A stretch of DNA of 64,000 bases. Source: Stromatinia cepivora (lineage: Eukaryota; Ascomycota; Leotiomycetes; Helotiales; Sclerotiniaceae). Below the pieces are notes generated by a model. The model made no database searches and was not told where the DNA came from. It saw nothing but the letters and a program-made list of their open reading frames with translations. This document shows, piece after piece, positions 48,474-63,400 of this stretch (its first letter is position 1; every line of letters begins with the position of its first letter). The position numbers and the translations under genes were made by a program. The DNA lies in NCBI GenBank assembly GCA_014898415.1, contig RCTD01000001.1, positions 1,364,001 to 1,428,000 on the forward strand. The letters are read 5' to 3'.

Positions 48474-51400
48474 ATGGCCGAGAAACGCGATCGATATGGT
48501 ATGAGGGGAGATCCATCGATTGCGCCAGGAGGAAATGGATATGGGATTGGAAATGGTATTGGAGGACGAGGATTCAATGGACGCGCGCCTCCAAGTTTAG
48601 GATTTGATGGCGAGGAGAGCTCGTTTTCGGGTCGTGGAAATGAAAGATATGATTCTAGGCCCCCAAATACACCCATGACACCTTACACACCTTACACACC
48701 TTACACACCTTATACACCAGTAACTATGGGATATGATGGCGGGGAGAGTTCTCTTTCAATCGGTACACCGAGGCATGATCGATATTATGGCGGGGGGGGT
48801 GCGGTCGCGGGACGTCCAGCAGTAACACCGGCAACTGCAGGATACCAGGGTGGACAAAGCTCTTTTAATGTTGGCACACCACGAACCGAACGATACGATG
48901 GCAGAGAAACTTATGTCGAAAGGCGCGATCCTAGATTAGGAAGATACAATCCTGCTGAGAGCACTATGTCTGTTGACACGCCGAGGACTGGTCGATTCGA
49001 TCCAGCTATGGAAAGTTCTATCGCGCATCCCGATACGCCACGTACCGCTCAATATGACACAACTGCAACTACTATGTCAATGGACCCATCACGGACAGGG
49101 GCATATGATAAAGATAATACAATCCCGGTAGCACCATATTATGGCCCGGAACAAGCACGAGAGCGTGAGCGACAAATGATGGAACGCGAGAAGTTCGAAC
49201 GGGAAGGAGGAATGCGCCGACCCTCAGGAATGGAACACGGCCCGCCACGTACAGATTATTTGAGTACATCTGGTTCATCTACTTCGTCATACCTCGATAT
49301 TTCTCGCAATTTTCCTACAAAAGGTTTTAGCTTCAGGTCCTTCTTCACTACCCCATCCGAAAAGTCCGATTCTAAAAGGAAGAAGGAGAAGAAGAAAAAT
49401 AAGAAGTTCACGAAACACAACAGCTCATCAAGCTCCTCTTTGAATGAAGATTTAGCTTTTGGAACTGGATTTTTGAGATACAGAAGGAAGAGGAGTGTGA
49501 GAGCCAGGGATGGAAGGGACAGGCAATGGGAAACCGTTGGATATAAGAGTAGCAAGGAAAATCTGAGAGATACTCGATCTGCCACAAATGAGAGACCCAC
49601 GAGCGGGAAACGAACAACTACCGATGCTGAAATTTTGGCTGTAGGGGCTGGACTTGCTAAGCTTGCAAGAGACCAAATCAAAAAGGGCAAGATTGGTAAG
49701 AATGGGCGCGGTGTTCCTGAAACTGTCACTTCCTCTCGTCGAAGACTTAATCGTGAAACCGACCATAATAAGGATGATGACGCATGGGAATCGGCCTCTG
49801 ATGACGAGTCAGAGTCAAGTGTTGATGCTGGTTTGGCCTTCGGAGGTGGTAGTAATGTCGGTAAGAGTAAGGCTGGCTTTTTCGGACGCAAGAAAGTGCA
49901 TGGACCAAAGAGTCGAAAGAGTAGCATTGTCGATCCAAGACTTTTTGGACCAGAGAATTCCCTCAATGGATTTCTATCAGATAGGCAAGTCGGCTTTGAA
50001 GACGTGCAATGGGAGTCAGGTAGTGATTTTGGGCAACAAACTTACACTCCTTACAACCATCCAGACAGGCATGTGGATGAGGTGTATGTAAATGAAAGGA
50101 ACCGGGTAAGCAGGACCCAAAGTGTTGCAAGTGGTTCTCAGACATCTCTGCATCAAGTCTTCCCAGTCCCTACCGATGATCCTTCCCGATTCGACGTAGC
50201 GCGAGCGTCTTCATCCGAACACAACACTCCTAGACCAGCACCAGTTCCTCTTCAGCAACCTCAACCCATCACTCCGGTTTCTCAGAGCGTTTATCATGAG
50301 CCTAGCTATGTTCGCTCCGAATCTGGCGGTATCTTGAAGAGTTCTTCCGGTAGACCTAAATCTCTGGCTGGAGCAGCGTTAGCTGGAGTGGCTGCTGCTG
50401 CTTTCGGAGCTGTGATTGCATCTGCTCGTCGAGATGAAAAAGAGAACTCTCGGGATGATGACAGAAGAGATAACCGGAGTTATAGTGAAAGCGCTATCAG
50501 TAGACAAGATGACTATCGCAGAGAAAGACACGGTGATGAGGATCATTACTCAATTGCTGATAGCAGCATCTCCAAACCTCGGGATGACGATCGAAAAGAG
50601 CGCCGTCGCGATTATGATCAATCTTCTATTGCTGATAGTAATCTCACATGGGATGAAAAGCGAGAAAAACGTCGCGAGGAACGAAGAAAAGATGACACCA
50701 GAAGCTCAACATCTAATTCTGATCGTGATAGGAATCGAGAAAGGACTCGTGATGATCCTGATGCAGCCGCAGAGGAGCGAGAGAGAAGACGACGAGAGAG
50801 ACGTGAGGAGCGACGTGCCCCTGATCGCATTGAAGATAACTATGAGGAGCGACGGGCCCACGTACTCTCGGAGATATCTGCAATTGCTCGCACGCCCACA
50901 GACCCATTCCAATATCAGGTTGCAGACTCACCTACCCGTGAGGAAAGCTCCAGCCGCAAATCTAGGGAACAATCTATACCGAGTGTCGTTACAATCGAAC
51001 GTGAACCAGATTTTAACTCAAAGCGAAGCTCGTCTATCAAAGACCCATCTCCTGTCTCCCGTTCTGAACCGCCTATTGATGTTTCCGACGAGGGTGGTAG
51101 GGAGCAACAACACAGAGACAACGTTAGGGATCTTCATGATGCCGAACACTCTACAGCTCCTATTGAAGCAGCAGCCATCGTAGCTGCCGCTGCTGCTGTG
51201 GTCAGAGAAAATTCCCGAGGATCAAGATCATCGAAACGAAGAGGCGAGAGACGAACCGACTCCGAGGATGTACCAAAAGACGGCGATTCAACTAATGGCC
51301 CTGAAAAATCACACGATGAAGTTATGGCAGAAGCAGATAGAGCTTATCGTGAAATCGTCATGGCTAGGAAAGTTGCTGCAGAAGTTCGCCGTTCTCGAAC

Positions 51401-54400
51401 TCCATCACCTGAGCGTTCCATCATGGACAAATACGAGGAAGAGCCAGAGGAAGAACCGCCACGCATCGTCACTCCTCCGGGCATGCATGAACGAAAGAAA
51501 GGCCCATATGATGCACCAAATGCTGACTTCAAGCTGGATTTTATCATGACACCTAAAGATTTTAAAGTCTACAGCATCCCGAGCAAGCGATACAAGGTTG
51601 ACGAAGCAGATTTGAAGGGTCCATTTATGACGAAAGATGCGGATGCTAGATTAAGCCGGCCTCTCTTGAATCTGGTCCGACCTACTCCTACTTCAACACC
51701 ATCACCGGAAAAACAATTTGCAACCGCCGTCAAGAGTGGAAATGGAAATGGGAAGACTGACAGCTCTAGTCGGTCAGATGATCGCTCAGATGAGAGACGC
51801 CGTTCTGAACCTGAACCTGAGCCTGAACCTGCACCTGAACATTATTCGAAACCTAGGGTTGAAGATGAAGAGCGTGAACAAATTACAACACAATCGCAAA
51901 ATGAGCCAAGTCAACCCAGAGTTGAAAACCAGGATCGCGAACAAACCTCATTATATCGATTGGAGGATGAGCCTAGGGATAGAACTCAGATCCGCGAACA
52001 GATGGCATCATATCCATTGGAAGATGAGCTTAGGGATGGAATTCAAACCCGCGAGCAGATGTCATCGTATCGATCGGAAGATGAGCCTAGGGATATAACT
52101 CAGAACCGGGAACAGACTCCATCATATCGATCGGAAGATGAACCGCGTGATCAAGATCGTCGTAAGCGCAACACAGGAGATATACCTCCTATAGTTATTG
52201 GTCCAAGAGTAGACCTTGTTCGCTCATCTGATGTTTCCGTGCCATCCCCCACCCAATCAATCATCTCAAAAGCTGTTACCTGGGGTCCAAACGAGACCAA
52301 GCACTTCGAAGTTGAAAGTCCTACTGAACAAAAGGATGAGTTCATCTCTGATTCATCACCAGAAACCCCCGAGAAGCCGAGATATTCAGAGCCAAGGTCA
52401 GAGCCGGAGTCTGAACCAAAATCTCCAGGCGGATGGGCTGCAATGGCTGCGGGTATTATTGGTGCAGGTGTGGGTGCAGCAGTAGCAAGCCCGATTGGAT
52501 CTCCTAGGCGACCTGAGGTAAGTGAACTTGCTAGAATCTTGAAAGCCAGGGAGAAGGAGCGTAATGAGAGGGCTTATGAGTACCGAGGCGTGGTGGTGGA
52601 GCCCGAGAGTCCATACAAAGAGTGGAGACGGGAAAGCCCACCGAGGGATATGAGAAGAGACAGCCTGCCTCGTGACGTGGTTGTCGAGCCTGAAAATCCT
52701 CGTACAGAAACGAGACGAGAGAGTCCTCCTCGAGACACAAGAAGAGAAACTCTACCCCAAGATTTAAGACGAGACAGCCCGCCTCGAGATTTCAGAAGAG
52801 AAAGTCTACCAGAGAATACGAGAAGAGACAGTCCACCTCGGGATACTGGAAGACAATATCTCCCCGAAGTCAATAGAAGAGATAGCCCACCTAGCGTTGG
52901 CCCTAAACCTGCCTCGCTACAATCTTCACATATGCCTGGCTCTTTCGACGACGATTTGGATTTCACTGCAACGGTGGCAGCTGGTTTGCAAGATAGTGGC
53001 TTCAATCCTGATCTTGTTATTGAGGATCCTGCGTTCCGAAAACGGGATTCCCCGCCTGGCTCTAATGAATATGCATACAAAGCGCCATGGGCAGAATCCA
53101 TTACCGACCTTTCAAGCATCCCTGGTGAGGGATCCTCAAATCGTGGGTTTGTCATGGGTGAAGTGCCAGAAACCCCAAAGGATTGGTCGAGTGTATCGCC
53201 TGCCAACGAGGAATCACCCAAGCTTACTAAGAAGGAACAGAAAAAACACGATAAAGAACGAAGACGAAGTGGTGGTGATGTATATTCACCAATGACAGAT
53301 GTCATCGTTGAAGAACCAGAAAGCTATTTTGATTCTTCTAGGCAGAGCAGGAAGGAACAAAAGAAACGTGACAAAGAGGAAGCAAGAAGACAGTCGCTTC
53401 TGAGGGAAGAATCTTCATTTGTTGATATCTCGCCAGATCGCGAATTAGTCGAAGAGCCGGAAAGCTACATCGAGCCTGTCGATACTCCTAAGAAGTCCAA
53501 AAAGTCATCACGATCATCGACATACGATAATGATGACTTTGATCCATCTGCTTCAACACCGAAAAGGAGATCCAGCAAGCGCTCTTTAACTTACGATGGG
53601 AAAGTCGAATCTCCATTGCGTGAAAGTCACAGATCTTCATTGCGTGAAAATCACAGGAGCTTTTCTTTGGATGATATCAAAAATGGCGACGAATCAAAAC
53701 TACCAAGAAAGTCGAAGGAGAGATCGCAAAGCAGGACTGATTCTCCTGATCCTTCACAAATCCCATTACCAAGTTCTGAAAATAGTCGCGAAGATCCTGA
53801 TCTGTCAAGAGAGCCAGAAAGATCATCACGTCGCGAAGGTGATCCGTTATGGGCTTCATCTCGTTCAATACTATCTGCTGGTAGCAGCTCAAAGTTGGAT
53901 GAAGAAGATCCGCTGCAAAAGAATCGAAAAGATCGCAGCGGCACCAAAGACGACAATGATAGTGCAAGATCAGCTGCTTCGGAACCTACTCGCAATGAAA
54001 ACGAAGATCCCAAGAAGAAGGCAAAGGAAACAACCCCGAGAAAAGGTAGTGGATTGTTTGGTTTCTTCAGTGGTGCTAGGGCGGATGCAGCAAAAGAGGA
54101 ACCAGCGAAAGGCACTCGCGATGACGCTGACGAGGTAAAGAGGAAAAAGAAAAAACGTAGTTCAACATCGGATGGAATAACTGGAAGTCAACCTTTCAGT
54201 GATTTAACCCAAGTGGCGTCGAATGAAACAAATAGCCAAAAACCACGCGGTGAGGATGGTGAGCAAGAATTTATGAATGATGGAGAGAAGAAGAGGAGTA
54301 AGAGCTCAGATTCCAAGAAGAGTTCTTTTTTAGATAATGCCGGCATCCTTGGCGCGGGTGCCGGCTTTGCTGCTGGTGCAATTGCAATTTCTGCTCAGCA

Positions 54401-57400
54401 CCAACAGCAAAATGCCGCTAATAATAATGATAGCGAGGGGACTACGGGGACTATGGGAAGTATGGAAAAGAGAGGAGAGCAGGAAATGGAGGAAGAGATA
54501 CTGGATCCAGAGATTATCGAACGACAAATCAGACCCTCAATTGACCCTCAATATGGAGATCTTTTACCATTACCGCCAAGTGGTCCAGTTTCACCTAATT
54601 TTGAACCAATTGATGATCTGCCCAAACTTCCTGAAAGTCGACCTGGAACACCGGAATCTGAGAAACGTACTGTAGGTACACCAAGAGAGAAGACCCCGCG
54701 AAATCGTAAGAGCTTGCAGGAGACACCGGTAAAATCTCCAAGCCCAAGTGCCGTGCCATTAAAATTCGTCATGGGAAATAGATCCAATCCGGCATCACCC
54801 ATCATGACGAGATCAACTGGTAATACCCCCTTTCCGGCTTTCCAATCTTCTCCAATTCCAGAATCAGCCATAATTCCAAGATCTAGATCAAGGCCTATGT
54901 CATGGGATAACACCAAGGAATTCAAACCCCTGTATTTATTAGAGACTAACAGACGTGGGTCTTTCGTACCAGAAGAGTTAGTTGAGCCGCTCCCACATTT
55001 ACCGCCATCCCGCACCAATTCGGAGCTTGACGTGGCGGATCTACCCGAATCGGGCTTCTTGGAAAAATTGAACCTTCACCGCCCTTCGCTGGACCCACTT
55101 TCAACCAACCTCCCCTCCGATGATCTCGCCTCCGGAGAATCCACACCGACTGCAATTACCTTTAAGAAGAATTTAGCGCCATCAGTGGAGTTTCTTCGAG
55201 ATTCTTTCCCCTCAATAGAAGAAAAGCTAAATTTATCTTCTGATGTTCACTCTCATGAACAATCTCCATCTGAACCAGTAGCTAAAGCCATTGGAGTCGC
55301 AGCAATTGCAACTGCAGCTGGCCTTGCTATTGCATCCCATGATACAAGCAATGAACAAGAACCAAGATCTTTTCAACAGATCCAGGATAACAGCGGAGAC
55401 AATAGTTCAGAGTCATCCGAGTCACATGACATAACTGTTACACGAGAGAAGACATTACACACCTTAAGTGAAACTTCAAACAAACAAGACATGAGTATTG
55501 AGGAGGAAGTCGAAGCGACTGAAGAATTCCCTTTGTTCGAATCTAAGAAGAATGAAAAGATGGGCAAAGGTTTGCCGCTAGCATCAGATGATATCAATGA
55601 TCAAGCCGAGAATATTTCGGAGCCCATTCAAGAATCTGAGGCAGCCTCCACTCCAATTGAGGCCGAAAATGTCGAGCCCGTAGATCAAGTCTCTATTCCA
55701 AAGTCCAAGAAGAAGAAGGGTAAGAAGGGAAAGGCTAAATCTTTGGTGACGGAACCGGAACCGAAATCGGAAACCAGAACCCCAGGCCAAGAGGATACAC
55801 AAGAACTAAACCCCGACCATGCTTCAAGTGAACAACATAACGTGACCGGACCAGGCCGAGATATTGTCGAAAAGTTAGCTACACCTGTTGATATTGAGCC
55901 AGTTGGACCTCCGACGGAATTCAAAAATGACATGACAAACAAGGAAACGGGCAAAAATGACCTATCTTCCGAGCCTAAATTTGAGATGGAAACTGTGGAC
56001 AGCATAGAACCTTCCAAACCCATGGATAGATCCCCTCCAGATGACATGCCAGATAACCAACAACAACAGCAAGTGCCGGAGTCTAGTCAAGAAATTGTCC
56101 AAGAACCTCTGCCTTCGGTCGAGAACGGTTCAGTTGAGGAATCCTCTATTTTTAAGTCAAAGACGGATAAGAAGAAGGCAGAAACTACCACTCATGAGCT
56201 GGAAGAACTTCCCTTTGAGCCAGTGGTTGAATCTACGATTGAAATGCCCATACAAGAACGATCACTCGAAGAATCCGCAGAGCTTTATCGCGACATTTCA
56301 GAGCCATCTTCTCCCTTGATTAACCCCAATTCGCCGACCATCAGTGATTCTACACTGCCTGAGACACCAGGTGATATCACGCCCATGGTCGACGTATTTG
56401 CTAGTTCTAAATCGAACGGAGACGAGGAAAAGGCCATGAAAGCGGAATCAATCTCTTTTCATCCAGAGGAGGAAGAAGTTGTGATTGAACCTAGACCCGA
56501 TCAACCTGTTGTTTCTCAAATTCAAGAGGATTATCCTTTAGATTTATCTCAAGATCCAGTTGAAGAAACCATTCCGGAGCCTACTACGCCTGCCAATGTT
56601 AACCCGATTGAAGAGTTCTCAACTCCGAAGTCTAAAGAAGACAAAGAAGATGAGGAACAGACTAAGCAGGAACAAACTAAGGATGTTGAGCAGAACCGAG
56701 TTGATATTATTCAAGAGCAGGAGCAACTTCCCGAAGTGCAAGATGATAATGTCGTGGAAACTCCAGTGCTCGAAGAGACACCCAAGCTCGATGACATTCC
56801 TGGAGATTTGACCTCTCTTTCGCCCAAGAATGATGGAAAGGAGAGCAAAAAGAGTAAGGCTGCAGATATAGAGCAACCCGTGGAATTACCAATCCCTAGT
56901 CCTGTACCAGAGCGTTTGTCAGAGAAGCCAACACCAATGATTAGTTCTGGTGGTTCGCCAGAAACTCCTGCTACACCCCGGAATGCCGGCGCAGGAGAAA
57001 TCTCGGAATCGAATGTTAAGGACTACTTTCCATATGCAGAACCTATACTTCCAGTTGTTACTGCTATAACTGCTGCACTCGGCGCTGGACAACTAAAATC
57101 CGACGAGATTTCTCAAGAAAAAAGTGGGTCCGATGACCTTACTGCCGGGTATGCCAAGGATCAACTTAGTCCTGAGAAACAATTGCAAGAGGAATTCACA
57201 GCAGATGTCGTGACAGAGGATACTCCTAAAGGCCTGGGTGAAGATGTTACCAAACTTGATGAACTTTCGGGCGGCTATCAAGAAGATGAGCTATCTCCTG
57301 CTCGCCAACTAAGTGTAGAATTCGGAGAGATATCTGAAGAGGATAAGAAACCGCAAAGTGCTCCTCAAACAACACAAGAAGAACAGGCGCAATTCTTGAA

Positions 57401-60400
57401 TGAATCAGAGAAAATTCCTGGGACTGAGCCTCAAAACGAGGAGAAGTCAGTCCTTACTGAGTCCGAAACTCCGAATGGACTTGATGCTGGATACAAAGGG
57501 GACCAACTGACAATTGCTGAACAATTAAAAGCAGATTTCGAATCGAGTATTGGTGAGGAGAAGGAGCATGTAAATCAAAATCAAGACGATGAATTTCCTT
57601 CTGACATCAACACATCGAATGATGCTACCAATGATTTGAACCAGCAGATAGATATGCCTGTCTCCCAGCCGGAGATCATCGAAGATTCGACCAACAAACC
57701 TGTATTTGAAGAACCCGAGAATATTGAGACAACTGACAAGAATCAGCAGACACTCGATGAAAACGCTCCTCTTGATAACATTATTACCGAACCGACTGCA
57801 ATGGGAGAGACACCGACAATTACGCAGGAGCAAGAGACGATCGAAAATGTACATATCGATTTGGCTGTTGCAGAGCTAGGAACGGTCGATGAGACACACC
57901 TTGATCCGAGTATTACAGCTCCCGAAGCTGAGGCCTTGACACCAAGCAAGAAGTCCGAGGAACAAACGAAAGGTGACAGTTTACTTACATCTAATCCTTC
58001 TAAAGAAACCATAGAACCCGAAATTGTGGAGGGAATGAAGCCTGTCGATGTCCCTGAGCAACAAATTTCCGAGGACTCTTCTATCATTGTTGACCCTGAA
58101 GCCGAATTTACCACTCATGACAAGAACCAAGATAATATAGTTGAACCAACGCATGTTGAGGACGCTTCTCTATCCCAGACTGTAGATGAAGTTAAGACTG
58201 GGGAAGACATGATAGATGCAGCAAAGCCTGTTGATATTCAGCAAAAAATTACTGTCACACCTGAAGAACCTTCTACTGTGAACCGTGGGATTGAGTTCTC
58301 GGCACCTTTCAAGAAATCTAGGAAAGATAAAAATCAGCGTGGCAAGCAAGGCCAAGATTCAATTGAGGGTGATATCGTGCCCAAAGACATTACACCTGCT
58401 GATGAGTCGTCCAATATCGAGACTCCAGCTGAGCAGCCAAGCAGCGCGCCTATCGAACAAACCATCACTATTCCCGCGAAAGAGTTAGCTCCTTATGACG
58501 TGCCATCTACACCAATGACAGCAGGGCTTTCTGGTCTTATGGGTCCTTTGACAGGAAGAAAGAAGGGTGTTTTGGAAATGGTTCAAGCTTTGGGATGGGG
58601 CAAAAAGAAGGATAAGGCTGCTATAGCTGCAGCTGAGCAAGGACTTCCTCCAAGACCGTCTACAGCACGCGCCGCATCTGGGTCTTATATGTCTGCAGCA
58701 CAGGCTGTTTCCGAGTCTTTTATGCCAAAGGTCGTTGAGACCGAACCCATCACCGCACTGACACCTACTTCAGAACTTAAGGAATGGGCTTTGCCAGACA
58801 AAGAGTCGGAGGAGATTTCGGAGAAGGGCGAGAACATCGTAAGCCCAGATCCTGAACCAGTTCCAAGTATAATCGTTGAGGAAGAGCCTTTATCCATTGA
58901 GCCAAAGGAAGACACTGTTGAAGAAATCATGGAACCACAAGTCACAGAACCGAACGAGGATGTACAAGGCGACCAATCATCCAAAAGACTTAAGGGCAAG
59001 AAACGTCGCAGCTTACAATATTTCCTATCGGAAGAAGCGTCCAAAGCATTTAGAGCTGGAGAATCTGCCATGAGGGAACCAGAAACTCCATCCCTGACGG
59101 CGGAACCCGTTTTCATCGAGCAATCCCGTGAACTCACTTCTAAACCAAGCATCGACAAGCCGGTTGAAGAAGAAAAGAAAGAATCTGAATCTGTACCCGA
59201 GGTCTCGAGCAAGCAATCGACAAAGGATAACGAGAAGCATCAAAGTTTGCAATCTTTGCTGCCGGAGGAAATTCCAAGGGAAGAGGTTGTTGATATTTCT
59301 AAGGATGCTGCTACTGAGGAACCTAAGACTCAAACATCAGAAATTCATGAGCCCGTTGTCGAACACAGTCATGAGCGTTTGGAGATCCCGCATGAACCTA
59401 TTTTGGAAGATGTTGAAGCCGCTGAAGTGCCATTTGAGGATGCTTCGGAGGCGATCGTCGACAAATCCAGCGAGCCCGAGGAATTCCATCGTGAGGTTAC
59501 CCAAAAGGACGTTTCCGCGCCACAGTCACAGAATGAGCAAATCCTTGAGCCAATGGTTGAGGAATCTAGCGACTCTTCAAAATTTACTCGTGCGATTGAC
59601 CAGGAGAATGTTTCCGTGCCAGAACCACTGCCTGAAGATGTTCTGGAACCAATTCTTGAAAGATCAAGTGAGCTCACTGAAACGCCTCGCCATTTCATCC
59701 AGGAGGATATATCTGCGCCACAAGAATCAATTGAGTATGTTCTCGAGCCAAGTGCAACTGGCAATGAGTCTTCTTTGCCAACAGAATCCATTTCCGAGGA
59801 AATTACGAAGAATGTCGAGGTTTCTGAACTAAGTCATGTTGATGAATCTTCCTTGCCAAAAGAAACAATCCCAGAAGATATCATGGCATCTGTTGAGTAT
59901 TTGGAGCCGAATGCAGACCTTCAAGAGACTTATTTGACGAGAGAACCACTTTCTGAGGAGCCTGACAAGTATATTGAATCTGTCATGCCAAATACTGTTG
60001 ATGACTCTCCTTTACCAAGACACGATACTCCAGAGGAAGTCTCAAGAGAGATTGAAAACGCTGAGCTAAGCCATAGTGAAGTCGAATTCTTACCACGAGA
60101 ACCACTTCTTGAGGAAACTAGCAAGGATGCCGACGAGTCTTTGCCAAAACAAGCAACCCCACAGGAGGACTCAATAAACATGGAAATATCTGAGCCAATC
60201 CATACCGATGAAGGGAATTTCTTACCTACAGAATCTGCACCAAATACTGAAACAGCCAAACCAGCGTCAAGCGAAATCCTCACTGCCGAAGAAACGGAGC
60301 CTCAAGATGAAACAGCTTTACGTGGTACTAAGAAGTCTGGGAAGAGCAAGAAAGACAAGTCCCAGCCAGAGCCTGAGGCATCAACCGAAGTCACTCAGGA

Positions 60401-63400
60401 GCCTGAACAAACCCTTCTTGCCGAGGAACCGATCTCAGAGAAGCCTTTTGAAACCACGGAATCGATTGATCGTGAAATCTATGAGCAGCCTGTTGAGAAG
60501 CCGGTCGAGACATTTGAACCAGAAATCCGTGGTTACTTAGATCCTTCTTTGGTGCCGCTTCCGGAAGATCTTGTCAATGAGTTTGATGAACTTAACGAGC
60601 CTGCTTGGGTGCCACTACCGGAAGACTCTCTCGACGACTTTACGGAACTTAATGAGCCTACTTCCATACCACTACCGGAAGACTCTATCGATGAGTTCAT
60701 TGAACTTAATGAACCTGCAAACCCCGACGTTCTAGAGCCATATGTTGAGCACAGTACATCGAATTCAATCCCCAAGAAAGATATCGTCAATCCAGAGGTC
60801 AGGGAGCCCAAAATTCGTGAGAACTTGGATTACTTAGAGCATGCTGCATCAATCCTACTCCCGGAGGACATTGTGGAACAGACGATCAAAAGGCCTTCTG
60901 ATGTTCAAGTCCCTGCAAACAGAGAAACATTGGACTTCGCAGAACCAGTTTCTCCCGTTTTGGAAAAGTCTATTGTAGAAACTGTACCAGTCTCGCCAAA
61001 AAAGTCTAGAAAAAACAAGAAGCGCAAATCTACTACACCGGTACTCTTGCCCGAAGAGTCTCTTCCATCAAAACCATATGCCGAGACGGAAATCAGAGCT
61101 GTCGAACTCATATCGGAAGAAGTACCACTAATTCCAGACATTCCGATTGCTGAACCTTCAAACGAAACAACCTTCAACAAACCACAAGAAAGCGAGGTTA
61201 TTCCTGCGGAGCCAAGCCCAGAGACTCAACAAAAGGCTATTGAACCAACAACGGAACCCATCGTAACTCCAAGCAATTTAGAATCAACTGATTCTATTTC
61301 GAAAGATAACTTTATTGAGCAAGCCGGTGGTGTTTCGATGGAACCATCCGAAAAGGATGAGAAGAACCCAAACTCGGAAGTCGCAATGCCATCAGCTGAA
61401 AATATCACTTCCCAAGCTCCAATGAAGTCTTCAACAAGTCACGAGGCTGATGACATACAACTGCAGGCTAGTGCACAGGATTCCGTGCAATCAGTTCCGG
61501 AGAACAAGCAAACAACCGATGAAAATACCATTGATCCTACACTGAAAAGAGTTGATGCTAAGCAAGATAATACTTCTGAAACAGCTTTAGAGCACTCCCT
61601 CGAAAGTCAACGGGGCATCGAATCCGTGTCCAAAGATATTCCCGACTTGCTAAAAGCAAACTCTACAGATGCCTCAAGCGATCAATCCAAAAAGGACAAA
61701 AAGAACGGCAGATCTCTCATTACAAACCCCCCAGATGAGCTTCTTAAACAGAGCACCTCAGAAATGGCCCAATCTTCCCAGCCAGTTGTTCAACCTCCAG
61801 CAAAGGAACTTGATCGTGATATAGCGCATGAAGAGACTGATACCACGGCCGAGGCGATTATACCTCAGGAACAGACATTCGAGCCTGGACTAGCAGAAGA
61901 GGGCTCCGAACCCTCTGAGGAGCCAATTATTGAGGCAATGATATCACAACCACAGACGGATATCCTTCAGGAACCAATTGTTGAGTCCGAAAATGCAAGG
62001 GAAGAACCTCCTGTGCCGCAGGAATCAGTTGCACCACAAGAGCCTTCAATTGAGTCAAGAATTACCAAGGAGGAGCCAGCCCCTTCTTCCCTTCTAATTA
62101 TGGAGCCAGATATTGAGAAAGGAGAAGCTGCCGTACCTCGAAAATCAACAATTGAGTCAAATACCAATGATGAGGAGCCATTTCTTTCACGAGATCCGAT
62201 TACTGAGCCAGAGCTCATGAAAGAGGAAGCTTTTATCCCCGAGGAAGCAACAGTCGAGTCAAAAACATCGCAACCACAGACGAATCTTCCCCGAGGTCCA
62301 TTTCTCGAGCCAGAAATGACAAAACAAGAAAGCTTTGTACCCCAAGAATCCCGAATCAATGAGGAAGAGACAACTTTTCAACAAGAGCTAGAGATCGAAT
62401 CCAAAGTCTCCGATCCTGCAGTCAGTCTTGTACAAGACTCGGTGATTGGGCCAATACCCAGGGAAGAACAACCTGTGATCCGAAAACCAGTCATTGGGGT
62501 TAATTACCCTAAACCAGAAGAAATCACCTTGCCAGAATCGCCAACCGAGTCGAAATCATTTGAGCCAGAGATGACATTACCACAAGGGTCTGTAGTTGAA
62601 CCAGGGACCAGTGGAGAAGCCCCAATCGTTCAAGAGCGTGCAATTGATTCCCCAAGCTCAGATCTCAGATTAGATATCCCACAAAAGGTACCCTTTGCGC
62701 AGGAGGTTATAGAACCGGAACAAATTCCTTTGCCAGAATCACCAATTGAGCGCAAGGTTGTTGAGCCGGAACAGACTCCTCTGCCAAATTCACCAATTGA
62801 GCAGGAATTGCCTGAACTAGAAATTCCGCTTCAACGGGAGCCTGTTTACGATTCACACATTTTTGAAGAGCCGATGCTGACTCAGGAGCGCCCAAGAGGA
62901 CCGGAAATATCAAGTCTCGAACCAGTGGTTCCTCTAGAATTATCCCTTGAACACAAAGTCACCGAGCCACAACAAATCCCTCTGCCAGAGTCACCACTTG
63001 ACCAGGAAGCTTTTGAACCAGAAGCCCTTTTTCGACAGGAGCCTGTGACCGAGTCAAAACAGCGTCCAATGGACTTTAGCTTACCGAGCCCAATGCCAAG
63101 TACTTCACATCTTGTTGAATCTTCACCAAATCCAGAACCAACCGCCCAAGAAAAAGCCATCGACCCTGCCCCCAGAGCAGAACCCTTCATTTCAGACCTT
63201 GTGGAGCCCATACAAGACCAACCTTCAAATGAAAGCCATTCTACTGAGACCGAAGCAGGACAAAAAAATGAATGGACCTGGCCTGCCGAGGAGTTGAAAG
63301 AGGACGAAAAGAATGGTGAGAGTGTCGCTACATCAATAAAAGAGCCATTTGATGTTGCGCATCAATCAGAAAACATTGGAAATGCGCCATTCGAAATAAC

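Noticed and set aside
49256..49966. 236-codon minus-strand frame, and similar long minus frames at 52574-53305, 53651-54115, 54548-55018, 58685-59212 and 61967-62359
   Set aside because: They lie opposite the giant plus-strand frame, and their Ser/Leu/Gly-rich products are shadows of its Glu/Pro/Ser codons. No independent protein features are seen.
49654..51183. Plus-strand frames in other phases within the giant gene (49654-50091, 50416-51183, 59128-59832 and others)
   Set aside because: Out-of-phase readings of the repetitive coding sequence, with Lys/Arg-rich nonsense products. The 48474 phase is continuous through all of them.
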